Assembly: GCA_945901125.1 (NCBI GenBank)
Contig: CAMDKD010000019.1
Span: 1 to 50,146 of the forward strand
DNA from: Bordetella parapertussis
GTDB lineage: Bacteria; Pseudomonadota; Gammaproteobacteria; Burkholderiales; Burkholderiaceae_C
Direction: 5' to 3'
Length of the DNA: 50,146 bases
This document shows, one piece after another, positions 22,828-32,122 of the stretch. The notes below the pieces were generated by a model. It was given only the letters and a program-made list of their open reading frames with translations. It was not told the origin of the DNA and searched no databases. Numbering within the stretch: the first letter of the stretch is position 1; each line of letters begins with the position of its first letter. The position numbers were made by a program, and so were the translations under genes.

Positions 22828-23301
22828 ATGGCAACTGCAAAAAAAGCGGCTAAAAAAACCGCAGTGAAAAAAGCTCCCACGAAAAAAACTGCTGTGAAAA
22901 AACCCGCAGCAAAAAAAGCTCCAGCGAAAAAAGCCCCCGCTAAAAAAGTAGCTGCTAAAAAAGCTCCTGCTAAAAAAGTAGCTGCTAAAAAAGCTCCTGC
23001 TAAAAAAGCACCCGCTAAAAAAGTAGCTGCTAAAAAGGCTCCAGCGAAAAAACGCACACCCAATGCTGCATTCATGAAACCGCTGACACCTAGCGGCGCA
23101 TTGGCCGCAGTCATCGGATCAAGCCCGATGCCACGCACTGAAGTTGTCAGCAAATTGTGGGTCTACATCAAGAAACACAATCTGCAAGACAAGGTCAACA
23201 AGCGCAACATCAATGCCGACGACAAACTCAAAGCAGTTTTCGGCAAAGCGCAAGTCACCATGTTTGAACTTGCCAGCTTGATCGGCAAACACCTGAGCTG
23301 A
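22828..23301 (+). CDS. histone H1-like/SWIB-domain fusion protein
   Basis: A 157-aa protein. Residues 1-75 are Lys/Ala/Pro repeats (AAKKAPAKKV units) like eukaryotic H1 tails and bacterial H1-like proteins; residues 83-157 form a SWIB/MDM2 domain (KPLTPSGALAAVIG, WVYIKKHNLQD, RNINADDKLKAVFG, FELASLIGKHL). It is expected to bind DNA non-specifically through the tail; the role of bacterial SWIB domains is not settled. ATG 22828 is preferred over ATG 22822 because AGAAGGA is then 8 nt away. Related fusions are widespread in Burkholderiales and Chlamydiae. A bidirectional terminator follows. Confidence 0.9.
   Translation: MATAKKAAKKTAVKKAPTKKTAVKKPAAKKAPAKKAPAKKVAAKKAPAKKVAAKKAPAKKAPAKKVAAKKAPAKKRTPNAAFMKPLTPSGALAAVIGSSPMPRTEVVSKLWVYIKKHNLQDKVNKRNINADDKLKAVFGKAQVTMFELASLIGKHLS
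22939..22998 (+). repeat. exact 30-bp tandem duplication in the H1-like tail
   Basis: 22939-22968 and 22969-22998 are identical 30-bp units encoding ten residues of the form AKKVAAKKAP. Imperfect 15-bp versions continue on both sides (about 22840-23054). Such repeats allow slippage and in-frame length variation of the basic tail. Confidence 0.9.
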
Positions 23302-23321
23302 TCGATTTTCTCGATCAACTG

Positions 23322-23350
23322 AAAAGGGCCGCAATCGCGGCCCTTTTTGT
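23322..23350. terminator. bidirectional intrinsic terminator between the H1/SWIB gene and clpB
   Basis: GGGCCGC (23326-23332), loop AATC, GCGGCCC (23337-23343), with TTTTT on the plus side and AAAA before the stem giving T-run on the minus side. It serves the H1/SWIB gene (ends 23301) and clpB (ends 23363). Confidence 0.9.
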
Positions 23351-23362
23351 TGTTGACCAGCT

Positions 23363-25972
23363 TTATGCCACCGGTTTTACAGATGTGAATAAAAACTCGC
23401 CGGGCGCGTGTATGGGATCCACGCTAACAGAAACCTTGTCCTCCGGCAGAAACTTCCCTTCAAGCAACAATTTAGACAATGGATTCTCTATCCTTTGTTG
23501 AATAGCACGCTTGAGCGGCCTGGCGCCGAATATCGGATCAAAACCGACCTTGGCCAATTCCTGCAAAGCTGCGGGAGACACATCCAGATGCAAATCAATA
23601 CGCTCAAGGCGTCGACCCAGCGCGTGCAATTGAATACCGGCTATTTTCTCAATGTGCTGTGCATTCAAGGAATGGAAAACCACTGTTTCATCGATGCGAT
23701 TGAGAAACTCGGGTCTGAAATGGTTTTTCAATTCATCCCATACCGCATCTTTCACATCAGCCGGGTCCTGGCCGAACATGCTTTGAATGATTTTGGATCC
23801 GATGTTGGACGTCATGACAATCACAGTGTTTTTGAAATCCACTGTTCTGCCCTGCCCGTCAGTCAAGCGTCCATCGTCGAGTACCTGTAAGAGTATGTTG
23901 AAGACGTCCGGATGAGCTTTTTCGATCTCATCCATCAGAATCACAGAATAAGGTTTGCGTCTCACCAATTCGGTCAAGTAGCCGCCTTCGTCGTAACCCA
24001 CATAGCCGGGCGGCGCGCCGATCAATTTACTGACCGAGTGTTTCTCCATGAACTCACTCATGTCTATGCGAATCAAATGGTCTTCGCTGTCAAACAAGAA
24101 CCCGGCCAAAGATTTGCATAGCTCGGTTTTACCCACGCCTGTCGGCCCGAGAAACAAAAAGGAGCCTGTGGGCCGGGAAGGGTCGCTCAAGCCCGCACGT
24201 GAACGCCTGATGGCATTGGCCACGGCCAGAATGGCTTCGTCCTGCCCGATCACGCTTTCGTGCAAACTGTCTTCCATCTTCAGCAGTTTGTCGCGTTCAC
24301 CTTGCATCAGCTTGGAAACAGGAATGCCGGTGGCACGCGCCACCACTTCGGCAATCTCTTCAGCCCCGACTTGTGTTCTAAGTAACCTGGCCGTGTTCGA
24401 TGCTTTTGCAATCCCGGTGTCCCCGGCATTGGCTTCTTTCAGTCTTTTTTCCAATTCGGGCAATTTGCCGTATTGAAGCTCGGCAACTTTGTTGAAATCG
24501 CCTTTGCGTTTGAATTCTTCGATTTGAATCTTGCAACGCTCAATTTCCTCTTTGACCATGGCGCCGCCCTGGGCTTGGGCTTTCTCTGATTTCCAGATGT
24601 CCTCCAGGTCTGCGTACTCGAGTTGCAGCTTGAGAATTTCTTCTTCAATCAAAGTCATGCGCTTGATGGACGCGTCGTCCTGCTCTTTGCGCACGGCTTC
24701 GCGCTCAATTTTGAGTTGAATCAAACGCCGGTCAAGCTTGTCCATCACTTCGGGTTTGGAGTCAATCTCGATTTTGATTTTGGCCGCAGCTTCATCAATC
24801 AAATCGATCGCTTTGTCTGGTAGAAAACGGTCTGTGATGTAACGATGCGAAAGTTCTGCGGCAGCCACAATGGCCGGGTCAGTGATTTCAACCCCGTGGT
24901 GAACCTCGTATTTCTCCTGCAAGCCACGCAATATGGCAATCGTGGCCTCCACCGTCGGCTCGCCCACAATGATTTTTTGAAAGCGCCGCTCCAGCGCTGC
25001 GTCTTTTTCAATGAATTTTCTGTACTCATCCAAAGTCGTCGCGCCTACACAATGCAGTTCGCCCCGGGCCAGCGCAGGCTTGAGCATATTGCCGGCGTCC
25101 ATCGCACCTTCGGCCTTGCCGGCACCCACCATGGTGTGTAGCTCATCAATGAAGACGATCGTATTGCCCTGGTCCTTGGCGAGTTCATTCAATACGTTTT
25201 TTAAGCGTTCTTCAAATTCGCCTCTGAATTTGGCACCTGCCAGCAAAGACGCCATGTCCAGCGACAAGACGCGTTTGCCCTTGAGCGAGTCCGGCACTTC
25301 CCCGGAGACTATGCGCTGCGCCAGGCCTTCGACGATGGCTGTTTTACCAACACCAGGCTCGCCGATGAGCACCGGGTTGTTTTTGCTGCGCCTTTGCAGC
25401 ACTTGAATCGCGCGACGGATTTCATCATCACGGCCTATCACCGGGTCCAGTTTGCCCAGACGAGCCCGCTCGGTCAGGTCCATGCAGTATTTCTTTAAGG
25501 TTTCACGTTGACCTTCTGCATCTGCGGTTTTGACCGGTTCACCGCCGCGCACAGCCTCAATGGCCGCATGAAGCGACTGCTTGTTGAGGCCGTGGGCACG
25601 TGCTTTATTGGCCAATTCGCTTTTAGATTCGCTGAAGGCAAGAATGAATAACTCACCGGCCACATACTGGTCACCGCGCTTGAGCGCGTCTTTTTCTGCG
25701 GATTGAAGCAAAGTGACCAAATCGCGGCTGACCTGTACCTGCTCTTGCCCCTGTACCTGAGGCAAGTTTTTGATGGCTTCTTCACAGTCCTTGAGCAGTC
25801 CATTGATATTGACCCCGGCGCGCATCAACAGAGAACGCGGCCCGTCATCTTGCTTGAGCATGGCCGCCAGCAAATGGCAGGGCTCAATAAAAGCATGGTC
25901 AGCACCCAACGCCAGGGTCTGGGCGTCTGACAAAGCTTCTTGGAATTTGGTTGTTAATTTGTCTAACCGCAT
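23363..25972 (-). CDS. clpB: ATP-dependent disaggregase ClpB
   Basis: An 869-aa Hsp100 chaperone that threads aggregated proteins through a hexameric pore with DnaK. Order: N-domain (MRLDKLTTKFQEALSDAQ), AAA1 with Walker A GEPGVGKTA, the long coiled-coil M-domain (about residues 410-530) that distinguishes ClpB from ClpA, AAA2 with Walker A GPTGVGKTE, and pore loop GYVGYDEGG. No ClpP-binding loop is evident. It is 74 bp downstream of moaE; whether it shares that transcript or has a heat-shock promoter in the gap is not clear. Confidence 0.97.
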   Translation of the reverse strand: MRLDKLTTKFQEALSDAQTLALGADHAFIEPCHLLAAMLKQDDGPRSLLMRAGVNINGLLKDCEEAIKNLPQVQGQEQVQVSRDLVTLLQSAEKDALKRGDQYVAGELFILAFSESKSELANKARAHGLNKQSLHAAIEAVRGGEPVKTADAEGQRETLKKYCMDLTERARLGKLDPVIGRDDEIRRAIQVLQRRSKNNPVLIGEPGVGKTAIVEGLAQRIVSGEVPDSLKGKRVLSLDMASLLAGAKFRGEFEERLKNVLNELAKDQGNTIVFIDELHTMVGAGKAEGAMDAGNMLKPALARGELHCVGATTLDEYRKFIEKDAALERRFQKIIVGEPTVEATIAILRGLQEKYEVHHGVEITDPAIVAAAELSHRYITDRFLPDKAIDLIDEAAAKIKIEIDSKPEVMDKLDRRLIQLKIEREAVRKEQDDASIKRMTLIEEEILKLQLEYADLEDIWKSEKAQAQGGAMVKEEIERCKIQIEEFKRKGDFNKVAELQYGKLPELEKRLKEANAGDTGIAKASNTARLLRTQVGAEEIAEVVARATGIPVSKLMQGERDKLLKMEDSLHESVIGQDEAILAVANAIRRSRAGLSDPSRPTGSFLFLGPTGVGKTELCKSLAGFLFDSEDHLIRIDMSEFMEKHSVSKLIGAPPGYVGYDEGGYLTELVRRKPYSVILMDEIEKAHPDVFNILLQVLDDGRLTDGQGRTVDFKNTVIVMTSNIGSKIIQSMFGQDPADVKDAVWDELKNHFRPEFLNRIDETVVFHSLNAQHIEKIAGIQLHALGRRLERIDLHLDVSPAALQELAKVGFDPIFGARPLKRAIQQRIENPLSKLLLEGKFLPEDKVSVSVDPIHAPGEFLFTSVKPVA

Positions 25973-26046
25973 GAATTACCTCATTGATTCGATTCTTATG
26001 GGGTATTTGCGGCGATCAGCCGGGATTTCAAGGTCAGCTGAAAGGC

Positions 26047-26526
26047 CTAGTTCCCAGCGTTGTCAGTGGCGATACCCCAGCGATCCATGGCCTGGTCGTC
26101 TGACACCCTGGCATCTACCCAGCGGTGTCCGGCTGGTGTGGCTTCCTTTTTCCAAAAAGGCGCATGGGTTTTCAAATAGTCCATCAAAAATTCACAAGCC
26201 AGAAAGCTTTGCCCGCGGTGTGCTGAAGTCACGGCCACCAGCACGATCTGGTCAAGCGGCATAAGTAAACCCACGCGGTGAATAACGGTGGCGCCGAAAA
26301 TATCAAAACGCGTTTGCGCTTCCTGCATCATTTTTTGTATCGAAGCCTCGGTCATGCCGGGGTAATGTTCCAATTCCAGCGAAGCGACTTGATCGCCTTC
26401 ATTCCGGTCTCTGACCGTGCCTATGAAACTGCATACGGCACCTACAGCTTTATTGCCTAGACGGAGTTTTGCAATTTCCTGAGCAACATCAAAATCCCCG
26501 GTCTGTATAACGACATTGAAGCTCAT
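26047..26526 (-). CDS. moaE: molybdopterin synthase catalytic subunit MoaE
   Basis: A 159-aa large subunit of molybdopterin synthase, which uses MoaD thiocarboxylate to convert cPMP to molybdopterin. Conserved blocks: GAVCSFIGTVRDRNEG, LELEHYPGM, TSAHRGQSFLACEF, and PFWKKEATPAGHRWVDAR with the two catalytic lysines. The ATG at 26524-26526 follows the moaD stop by 2 bp, implying coupling. The C-terminal tail is slightly extended. Other Moco genes (moaA, moaC, mobA) are elsewhere. Confidence 0.96.
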   Translation of the reverse strand: MSFNVVIQTGDFDVAQEIAKLRLGNKAVGAVCSFIGTVRDRNEGDQVASLELEHYPGMTEASIQKMMQEAQTRFDIFGATVIHRVGLLMPLDQIVLVAVTSAHRGQSFLACEFLMDYLKTHAPFWKKEATPAGHRWVDARVSDDQAMDRWGIATDNAGN

Positions 26527-26528
26527 GA

Positions 26529-26780
26529 TCAACCGCCAGTGACCGGAGGGAAAAAAGCAATTTCAGCATCGGCTTGCAATTGAGTGCTGCCATCGCTGAC
26601 CACCTGGTTCATGGCCATGCGTATGGCCTTACCACTTGCCAAGGCAGCGGCATAAGTTTCCCCGCGGGAAATAAGTTGCTGGCGCAATGCATGCAAATCG
26701 ATGGCATCAGTTTCTATTGTTTCCTGCGCCAGACCGATATGCTCTCTGACCGACGCGAAATAACGCAAATGAATTTTCAT
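26529..26780 (-). CDS. moaD: molybdopterin synthase sulfur carrier subunit MoaD
   Basis: An 83-aa ubiquitin-fold protein ending PPVTGG; the C-terminal Gly-Gly is adenylated and thiocarboxylated by MoeB-type enzymes and inserts into MoaE. Its ATG overlaps the moeA stop in an ATGA arrangement, and moaE follows directly. Confidence 0.96.
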   Translation of the reverse strand: MKIHLRYFASVREHIGLAQETIETDAIDLHALRQQLISRGETYAAALASGKAIRMAMNQVVSDGSTQLQADAEIAFFPPVTGG

Positions 26781-28015
26781 GAGATGCTGGATATAAAAGG
26801 AAGATAAGAAACCATGTCGCCGGGTTTGATGGTTCGCCCGGGTGGATTGTCAACCAATCCATCGCCCCAGACGGCTGAGGTCAAAACGCCTGAACTCTGG
26901 TTGTCAAACAAATCCAGCCCGCCGGAATGGTTGCGCTTGACCCGCAAAAACTCTCTGCGCTTGTCGGCTTTAGACCAGGCGAAATCTGCCCGCATAGGAA
27001 AACTTTCCAGTGCCGTCTGTGTTGCGGCCTGCAAGCTGAGCACAAACGGCCTGACCAACACAATGAATGTCACCAGACTGGAAACCGGATTACCCGGCAA
27101 ACCGATGAAGTGCGCAGGCTTGTCTAGGTCCTGCTGAATCCGGCCGTATGCAAACGGCTTTCCAGGTTTGATCGCCAGCGCCCACAATTGCAATTCACCC
27201 AAGGATTGGATGGCCGGTTTCACATGGTCTTCTTCGCCGACAGAAACACCTCCACTGGTCAGCAATAAGTCATGCGTTTTGGCGGCGAGCGCAAACGCCG
27301 CCCTTGTATCGGAGAGGTTATCTGCCAATATGCCTGCATCGGTCACCACACAACCTAAGCGCTCTAGCAAAGCCTTCAAAAAGAAACGGTTGGAATTGAA
27401 GATGGCACCCGGGGGCAGATCAGCCGGCTTGACTGTTCCGGGCATGATCAACTCGTCACCGGTGGAAAACAAAGCCACCCGGGGGCGGCGTACCACGGGC
27501 AAATCCGCCAAACCCAGGCTGGCGGCAAGACCCAGGCTGGCCGGCGTTAAGCGGTGTCCACGCTGCAAAACTTTTTGTCCACATGCAATATCTTCACCGC
27601 GCATGCGCACACATTGGCCTTTGACGGGTTGCGAATTGATTTTCACGCGACCGTCTGAAAGCAATTCACAGTCTTCTTGCATAACGACTGTGTCTGCGCC
27701 TTGAGGTAGCGGTGCGCCGGTAAAAATCCGGTCTGCGTGACCGGCTTTCATTGCATCGGGAAAATGTCCGGCGGGGATACGCTGTCCGAGTTCAAGCACA
27801 CCGGCAGAAGCTTTGAAGTCATCAAAACAAAACGCATAACCGTCCATGGCTGAATTGTTGAACGCCGGTACATCTAATTCCGACACCAGGTCTTCAGCCA
27901 ACACGCGCGTGTCTGCATCGAAAGTAGACACCATTTCAGTGTCTGGCAGCGGCATTGCTTGAGCAAGCAATTGACTCAAGCCGTCGTCTAAAGAAAGTAA
28001 CTGTGGTTTATTCAT
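26777..28015 (-). CDS. moeA: molybdopterin molybdenumtransferase MoeA
   Basis: A 412-aa enzyme that inserts molybdate into adenylylated molybdopterin. Blocks: FNNSAMDGYAF, GADTVVMQEDCE, RVALFSTGDELIMPG and TSGGVSVGEEDHV, with the C-terminal barrel. The start is the ATG at 28013-28015; the frame is open further upstream without conservation. Ends within the moaD start codon (4-bp overlap) and lies 57 bp after thrC, linking cofactor genes to the threonine genes as commonly seen in Burkholderiales. Confidence 0.95.
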   Translation of the reverse strand: MNKPQLLSLDDGLSQLLAQAMPLPDTEMVSTFDADTRVLAEDLVSELDVPAFNNSAMDGYAFCFDDFKASAGVLELGQRIPAGHFPDAMKAGHADRIFTGAPLPQGADTVVMQEDCELLSDGRVKINSQPVKGQCVRMRGEDIACGQKVLQRGHRLTPASLGLAASLGLADLPVVRRPRVALFSTGDELIMPGTVKPADLPPGAIFNSNRFFLKALLERLGCVVTDAGILADNLSDTRAAFALAAKTHDLLLTSGGVSVGEEDHVKPAIQSLGELQLWALAIKPGKPFAYGRIQQDLDKPAHFIGLPGNPVSSLVTFIVLVRPFVLSLQAATQTALESFPMRADFAWSKADKRREFLRVKRNHSGGLDLFDNQSSGVLTSAVWGDGLVDNPPGRTIKPGDMVSYLPFISSIS

Positions 28016-28072
28016 GAAATGAAATTTTAAAAACCTGCCGGAAGAACAAAACCTGAAACTGCAAAGCAAAAA

Positions 28073-29503
28073 CTAGCTGTTGCAATGCGCTTCGATAAAT
28101 TTTTTCACTTGGCCCAAATCAGGAGGCATCACTTCAAACCTCAAAGGCAAGCTTTCCAAGTCCTTGAACTTGTGCGGAACTTGCGGCATTTGCTGTATGG
28201 CTTGCATGATGGTGTCAGCGAATTTCACCGGCAAGGCGGTTTCCAAAACAATCATGGGCTCACCCGGGTTCATGTGCTCCAAGGCGACTTTCAAGCCATC
28301 GGCTGTGTGCGGGTCGACCACTTGACCGTAGGATGAATGCATGCGTCTGATGGTACGCAGTCTGTCCTCGTGGGTGCTTTTGCCGCTGACAAAACCGTAG
28401 CGGCTCTTCAAGTTGACGAAATCAGGTTCAGCAGACAAATTGAACGCGCCTTTGTTTGAGAGTTGTTGATGAAACAAATCGGCTGTCCTGACTGAATCCT
28501 GCTTGAGGAAATCATAAATAAAGCGTTCGAAATTGCTGGCTTTGGAAATATCCATGGAAGGGCTTGAAGTCTCGAAGGTATTCGCGCTGTCTCTGATTTT
28601 GTAGCTGCCGGACTTGAAGAACTCATCGAGTACGTCGTTTTCGTTGGTCGCCACCACAAGTTGAGAAACCGGCAATCCCATCATTCGGGCCACATGGCCG
28701 GCGCACACATTGCCGAAATTACCGCTGGGCACCGAGAAACTGACAGACTGAGCATTCTCGGCAGTGGCTTGAAAATAACCCGCGAAATAGTAAACAACCT
28801 GCGCCAGCAGACGCGCCCAGTTGATCGAGTTGACGGTGCCGATTTTGTATTTCTTTTTAAACGCCAGATCCTGCGAGACAGCTTTGACAATGTCCTGGCA
28901 ATCGTCAAAAACGCCGTTGACCGCAATATTGAAAATGTTGTCGTCCATCAGGCTGAACATTTGAGCCTGCTGAAACCTGCTCATGCGGCCGTGCGGGCTG
29001 GTCATGAAAACCTGAACCCCTTGTTTGCCACGCATAGCGTATTCAGCAGCACTTCCAGTATCGCCAGAGGTTGCGCCCAGAATATTGAGTTGTTCGCCGC
29101 GTCTTTTCAATTCATATTCAAACAAATTGCCCAGCAGCTGCATGGCCATGTCTTTGAATGCCAAGGTCGGTCCGTTGGACAAAGCCAGAATATGCAAGTC
29201 CCCGTCTATCTTTCGCAATGGCGTGATCAGCGGATCGCCGAACACCTCAGCGGTATAGGTTTTGCGACAAATCAACAACAGATCTTCAGCTGGAATATCG
29301 TCTATGTACAAGGACAGTATTTCAAAAGCCAGATAAGCATAGCCTTTGGTGTGGAAGATCTCGCGCAGACGTTGTAACAGTTGCGAATTGATATGTGGAT
29401 AAGTGGCTGGAAGATAAAGACCTCCATCAGGGGCCAGGCCTTCAAGCAAAATGTCGCAAAATTTCTGGCGGCCGTTGTAGCCCCGGGTTGAAAGATAAAA
29501 CAT
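28073..29503 (-). CDS. thrC: threonine synthase
   Basis: A 476-aa PLP enzyme converting O-phosphohomoserine to threonine. It has the N-terminal YLSTRGYNGRQKFCDILLEGLAPDGGLYLP of the long (class I) threonine synthases, the PLP lysine in LAFKDMAMQLLG, and GATSGDTGSAAEYAMRG. The ATG overlaps the hom stop by one base (TGATG), so translation is coupled. No thrB homoserine kinase lies between hom and thrC; it must be elsewhere. Confidence 0.96.
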   Translation of the reverse strand: MFYLSTRGYNGRQKFCDILLEGLAPDGGLYLPATYPHINSQLLQRLREIFHTKGYAYLAFEILSLYIDDIPAEDLLLICRKTYTAEVFGDPLITPLRKIDGDLHILALSNGPTLAFKDMAMQLLGNLFEYELKRRGEQLNILGATSGDTGSAAEYAMRGKQGVQVFMTSPHGRMSRFQQAQMFSLMDDNIFNIAVNGVFDDCQDIVKAVSQDLAFKKKYKIGTVNSINWARLLAQVVYYFAGYFQATAENAQSVSFSVPSGNFGNVCAGHVARMMGLPVSQLVVATNENDVLDEFFKSGSYKIRDSANTFETSSPSMDISKASNFERFIYDFLKQDSVRTADLFHQQLSNKGAFNLSAEPDFVNLKSRYGFVSGKSTHEDRLRTIRRMHSSYGQVVDPHTADGLKVALEHMNPGEPMIVLETALPVKFADTIMQAIQQMPQVPHKFKDLESLPLRFEVMPPDLGQVKKFIEAHCNS

Positions 29504-30813
29504 CAGTTGAATTCTTCCTTGCGAATGCGTACCACTGAGCCCAGCACGGTCGGTAATTTCTCTATGTTTGCAATCGCAGTGTTCATCACAGCTTCGCGCG
29601 CGTGGTGCGTCAAAATGATCAGTTCGGTTTGCATTCTTGCAGAATCCGCAGGTTGTTGAATCATGGCGTCCACACTGATACCGGCATCAGCCAGTAAACC
29701 GGAAACACTGGCCAACACACCTGGCTGATCAGCCACACCAATGCGCAAGTAGTAGCAACTGGTGACCTCGTCCATGGCCATGATGCGAATGCCGGACAGG
29801 TCATCGGATTGAAACGCCATGGCAGGAATACGCAAAGCCGGATCCACCGAAGACCATCTTGCAATATCAATCACATCTGCAATCACTGCACTGGCCGTCG
29901 GTTCGCCACCGGCACCTTTGCCGTAATACATGCTGGTTCCCGTGGCGTCTGCATGAACCATGACCGCATTCATGGCACCCTCAACATTGGCCAGTAGCGA
30001 TTTTTCTGAAATCAAGCAAGGATGAACGCGCACCTCAACACCTTGGGCGGAAGATTTTGTGATGCCCAATAGCTTGATCCGGTAACCCAGTTGTGCAGCG
30101 AATTGAATATCCTGCGCCTGCAATTGACTGATGCCTTCGACATAAGCAGATTCAAAGGGAATCGGAATACCGAAAGCGATGGCGGAGATGATGCTGCATT
30201 TGTGCGCAGCGTCAATGCCTTCAATATCGAATGTCGGATCGGCTTCTGCATAGCCAAGCGATTGCGCTTCCTGCAAAGCCTTTTCAAAACTCCATCCTTT
30301 TTCGCGCATTTGCGTCAGAATGAAATTGGTGGTGCCATTGATGATGCCAGCAACCCAGTGAATTCGATTTGCCGTCAATCCTTCGCGCAAGACCTTGATG
30401 ATGGGAATACCGCCGGCCACCGAAGCCTCGTAACCAATCATGACGCCTTTTTCTTTGGCGGCTTCAAAAATATGCGAACCATGAACTGCCAGCAAAGCTT
30501 TGTTTGCCGTGACCACATGTTTACCGGCGGCAATGGCCTTTAAAACAATGTCATAAGCAAAGCCGTAACCGCCGATCAACTCGATCACCAGATCGATATC
30601 CGGGTTGGCAATCACCAGGTTTGCATCAGACACCACTTCACAGTCTTGGCCGACTTGAGCGCGGGCTTTGGCCACATCCAGGTCTGCCACCATGCTGATA
30701 TGCAAGCTTCTGCCGAGGCGGCGTTCAATTTGCAGTTTGTTTCTTTGCAGGACCTGGTATGTGCCGTTACCGACAGTTCCCATGCCTAGAAGTCCTATTT
30801 GCAGCGGCTTCAT
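29503..30813 (-). CDS. hom: homoserine dehydrogenase
   Basis: A 436-aa monofunctional enzyme reducing aspartate semialdehyde to homoserine. N-terminal Rossmann fold MKPLQIGLLGMGTVGNGTY, catalytic region with EASVAGGIPIIKVLREGL and GIINGTTNFIL, then a C-terminal ACT domain (YYLRIGVADQPGVLASVSGL) for threonine feedback. No aspartokinase domain is fused. The ATG at 30811-30813 overlaps the aminotransferase stop by 4 bp (ATGA). The frame is open upstream inside the aminotransferase gene, which is not evidence for an earlier start. Confidence 0.96.
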   Translation of the reverse strand: MKPLQIGLLGMGTVGNGTYQVLQRNKLQIERRLGRSLHISMVADLDVAKARAQVGQDCEVVSDANLVIANPDIDLVIELIGGYGFAYDIVLKAIAAGKHVVTANKALLAVHGSHIFEAAKEKGVMIGYEASVAGGIPIIKVLREGLTANRIHWVAGIINGTTNFILTQMREKGWSFEKALQEAQSLGYAEADPTFDIEGIDAAHKCSIISAIAFGIPIPFESAYVEGISQLQAQDIQFAAQLGYRIKLLGITKSSAQGVEVRVHPCLISEKSLLANVEGAMNAVMVHADATGTSMYYGKGAGGEPTASAVIADVIDIARWSSVDPALRIPAMAFQSDDLSGIRIMAMDEVTSCYYLRIGVADQPGVLASVSGLLADAGISVDAMIQQPADSARMQTELIILTHHAREAVMNTAIANIEKLPTVLGSVVRIRKEEFN

Positions 30814-32036
30814 GATGCTGCGTGTTTTCTGTAGTTTTCCAGAAATTTGGCTATCCGTGCAATGGCTACGCGCAGTTCGTCTTCGTGAGGCAAAAACACG
30901 ATACGGAAATGGTCTGTTGATGGCCAATTGAAGCCAGTCCCCTGCACCAGCAAGACCTTCGTTTCCTGCAATAAATCATTGATGAATTGCTGATCGTCCT
31001 TGATCGGATACATCACAGGGTCTAACTTGGGGAACATGTACAAAGCCGCCTGAGGCTTGACGCATGTGACACCCGGTATAGCCGTGATCAATTCATACGC
31101 CAGATCACGCTGGCGGCGCAACCGGCCGCCGGGCTTGATCAAATCATTGATGGTCTGGTAGCCGCCCAATGCGGTTTGAATGGCGCTTTGCCCGGGCACG
31201 TTCGCGCACAAACGCATGGAAGACAACATATTGAGGCCCTCAATATAGTCTTTGGCCGGTTTTTTATCGCCCGACACAACCATCCAACCGGCCCTGTAAC
31301 CGCAGGACCTGTAGCTTTTGGACAAAGAGTTGAACGTCAACGTGAGCACGTCTTTCGACAAACTGGCCATGGCGGTGTGATGAACACCGTCGTAAAGGAC
31401 TTTGTCATACACCTCATCTGCAAAAAGAATCAATCCATGTTCACGCGCCAGATCCACAATGCTGTTCAACAAGGCATCCGAATACAAAGCGCCGGTCGGG
31501 TTGTTCGGATTGATGACCACAATGGCCTTGGTTTTTTTCGTGATTTTGGCCTTGATGTCTTCAATGTCAGGCATCCAGCCATTGGCTTCATCGCACATGT
31601 AATGCACGGGCGTGCCGCCGGACAAACTGACTGCCGCCGTCCATAACGGGTAATCAGGTGCAGGCAACAGCATCTCGTCGCCGGTATTGAGCAAGGCATT
31701 GGTGGCCATGACAATCAATTCGCTGGCACCGTTGCCCAGGTAAATATCATCCAGGTTGACGCCCTCGACACCTTGCTCCTGTGAGTAATGCATCACTGCT
31801 TTGCGGGCGGCAAAAATACCTTTGCTGTCTGAGTAAGCGGCGGCTCCGGGCAGATTGCGGATGATGTCTTGCTGAATTTCTTCCGGCGCATCAAATCCGA
31901 AGACTGCCAGATTACCAATATTGAGCTTGATGATTTTATGACCCTCTTCCTCCATCTGTCGGGCTTTTTCAAGCACAGGGCCGCGTATGTCGTAGCACAC
32001 ATTGTCAAGCTTTGATGATTTATGAATGGTTTTCAA
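30810..32036 (-). CDS. alaA: glutamate-pyruvate aminotransferase AlaA-type
   Basis: A 408-aa fold-type I PLP aminotransferase of the AlaA (YfbQ) group. Blocks: NIGNLAVFGFDAPEEI, YSDSKGIFAARKAV, the NPNNPTGA segment, FADEVYDKVLYDG, and the PLP Lys in SLSKSYRSCGYRAGW. It transfers amino groups between glutamate and pyruvate, making alanine. It starts the hom-thrC chain, with a 4-bp overlap into hom, as in many Burkholderiales. The 86-bp gap to the divergent gene must contain its promoter. Confidence 0.92.
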   Translation of the reverse strand: MKTIHKSSKLDNVCYDIRGPVLEKARQMEEEGHKIIKLNIGNLAVFGFDAPEEIQQDIIRNLPGAAAYSDSKGIFAARKAVMHYSQEQGVEGVNLDDIYLGNGASELIVMATNALLNTGDEMLLPAPDYPLWTAAVSLSGGTPVHYMCDEANGWMPDIEDIKAKITKKTKAIVVINPNNPTGALYSDALLNSIVDLAREHGLILFADEVYDKVLYDGVHHTAMASLSKDVLTLTFNSLSKSYRSCGYRAGWMVVSGDKKPAKDYIEGLNMLSSMRLCANVPGQSAIQTALGGYQTINDLIKPGGRLRRQRDLAYELITAIPGVTCVKPQAALYMFPKLDPVMYPIKDDQQFINDLLQETKVLLVQGTGFNWPSTDHFRIVFLPHEDELRVAIARIAKFLENYRKHAAS

Positions 32037-32122
32037 CGCAACTCCAGAATGGCTTCAAATCCAAAGCCTATAATTTGACCATATTTCTACGGGTTTTTCC
32101 TCTATTGCACCGACATTAATGC

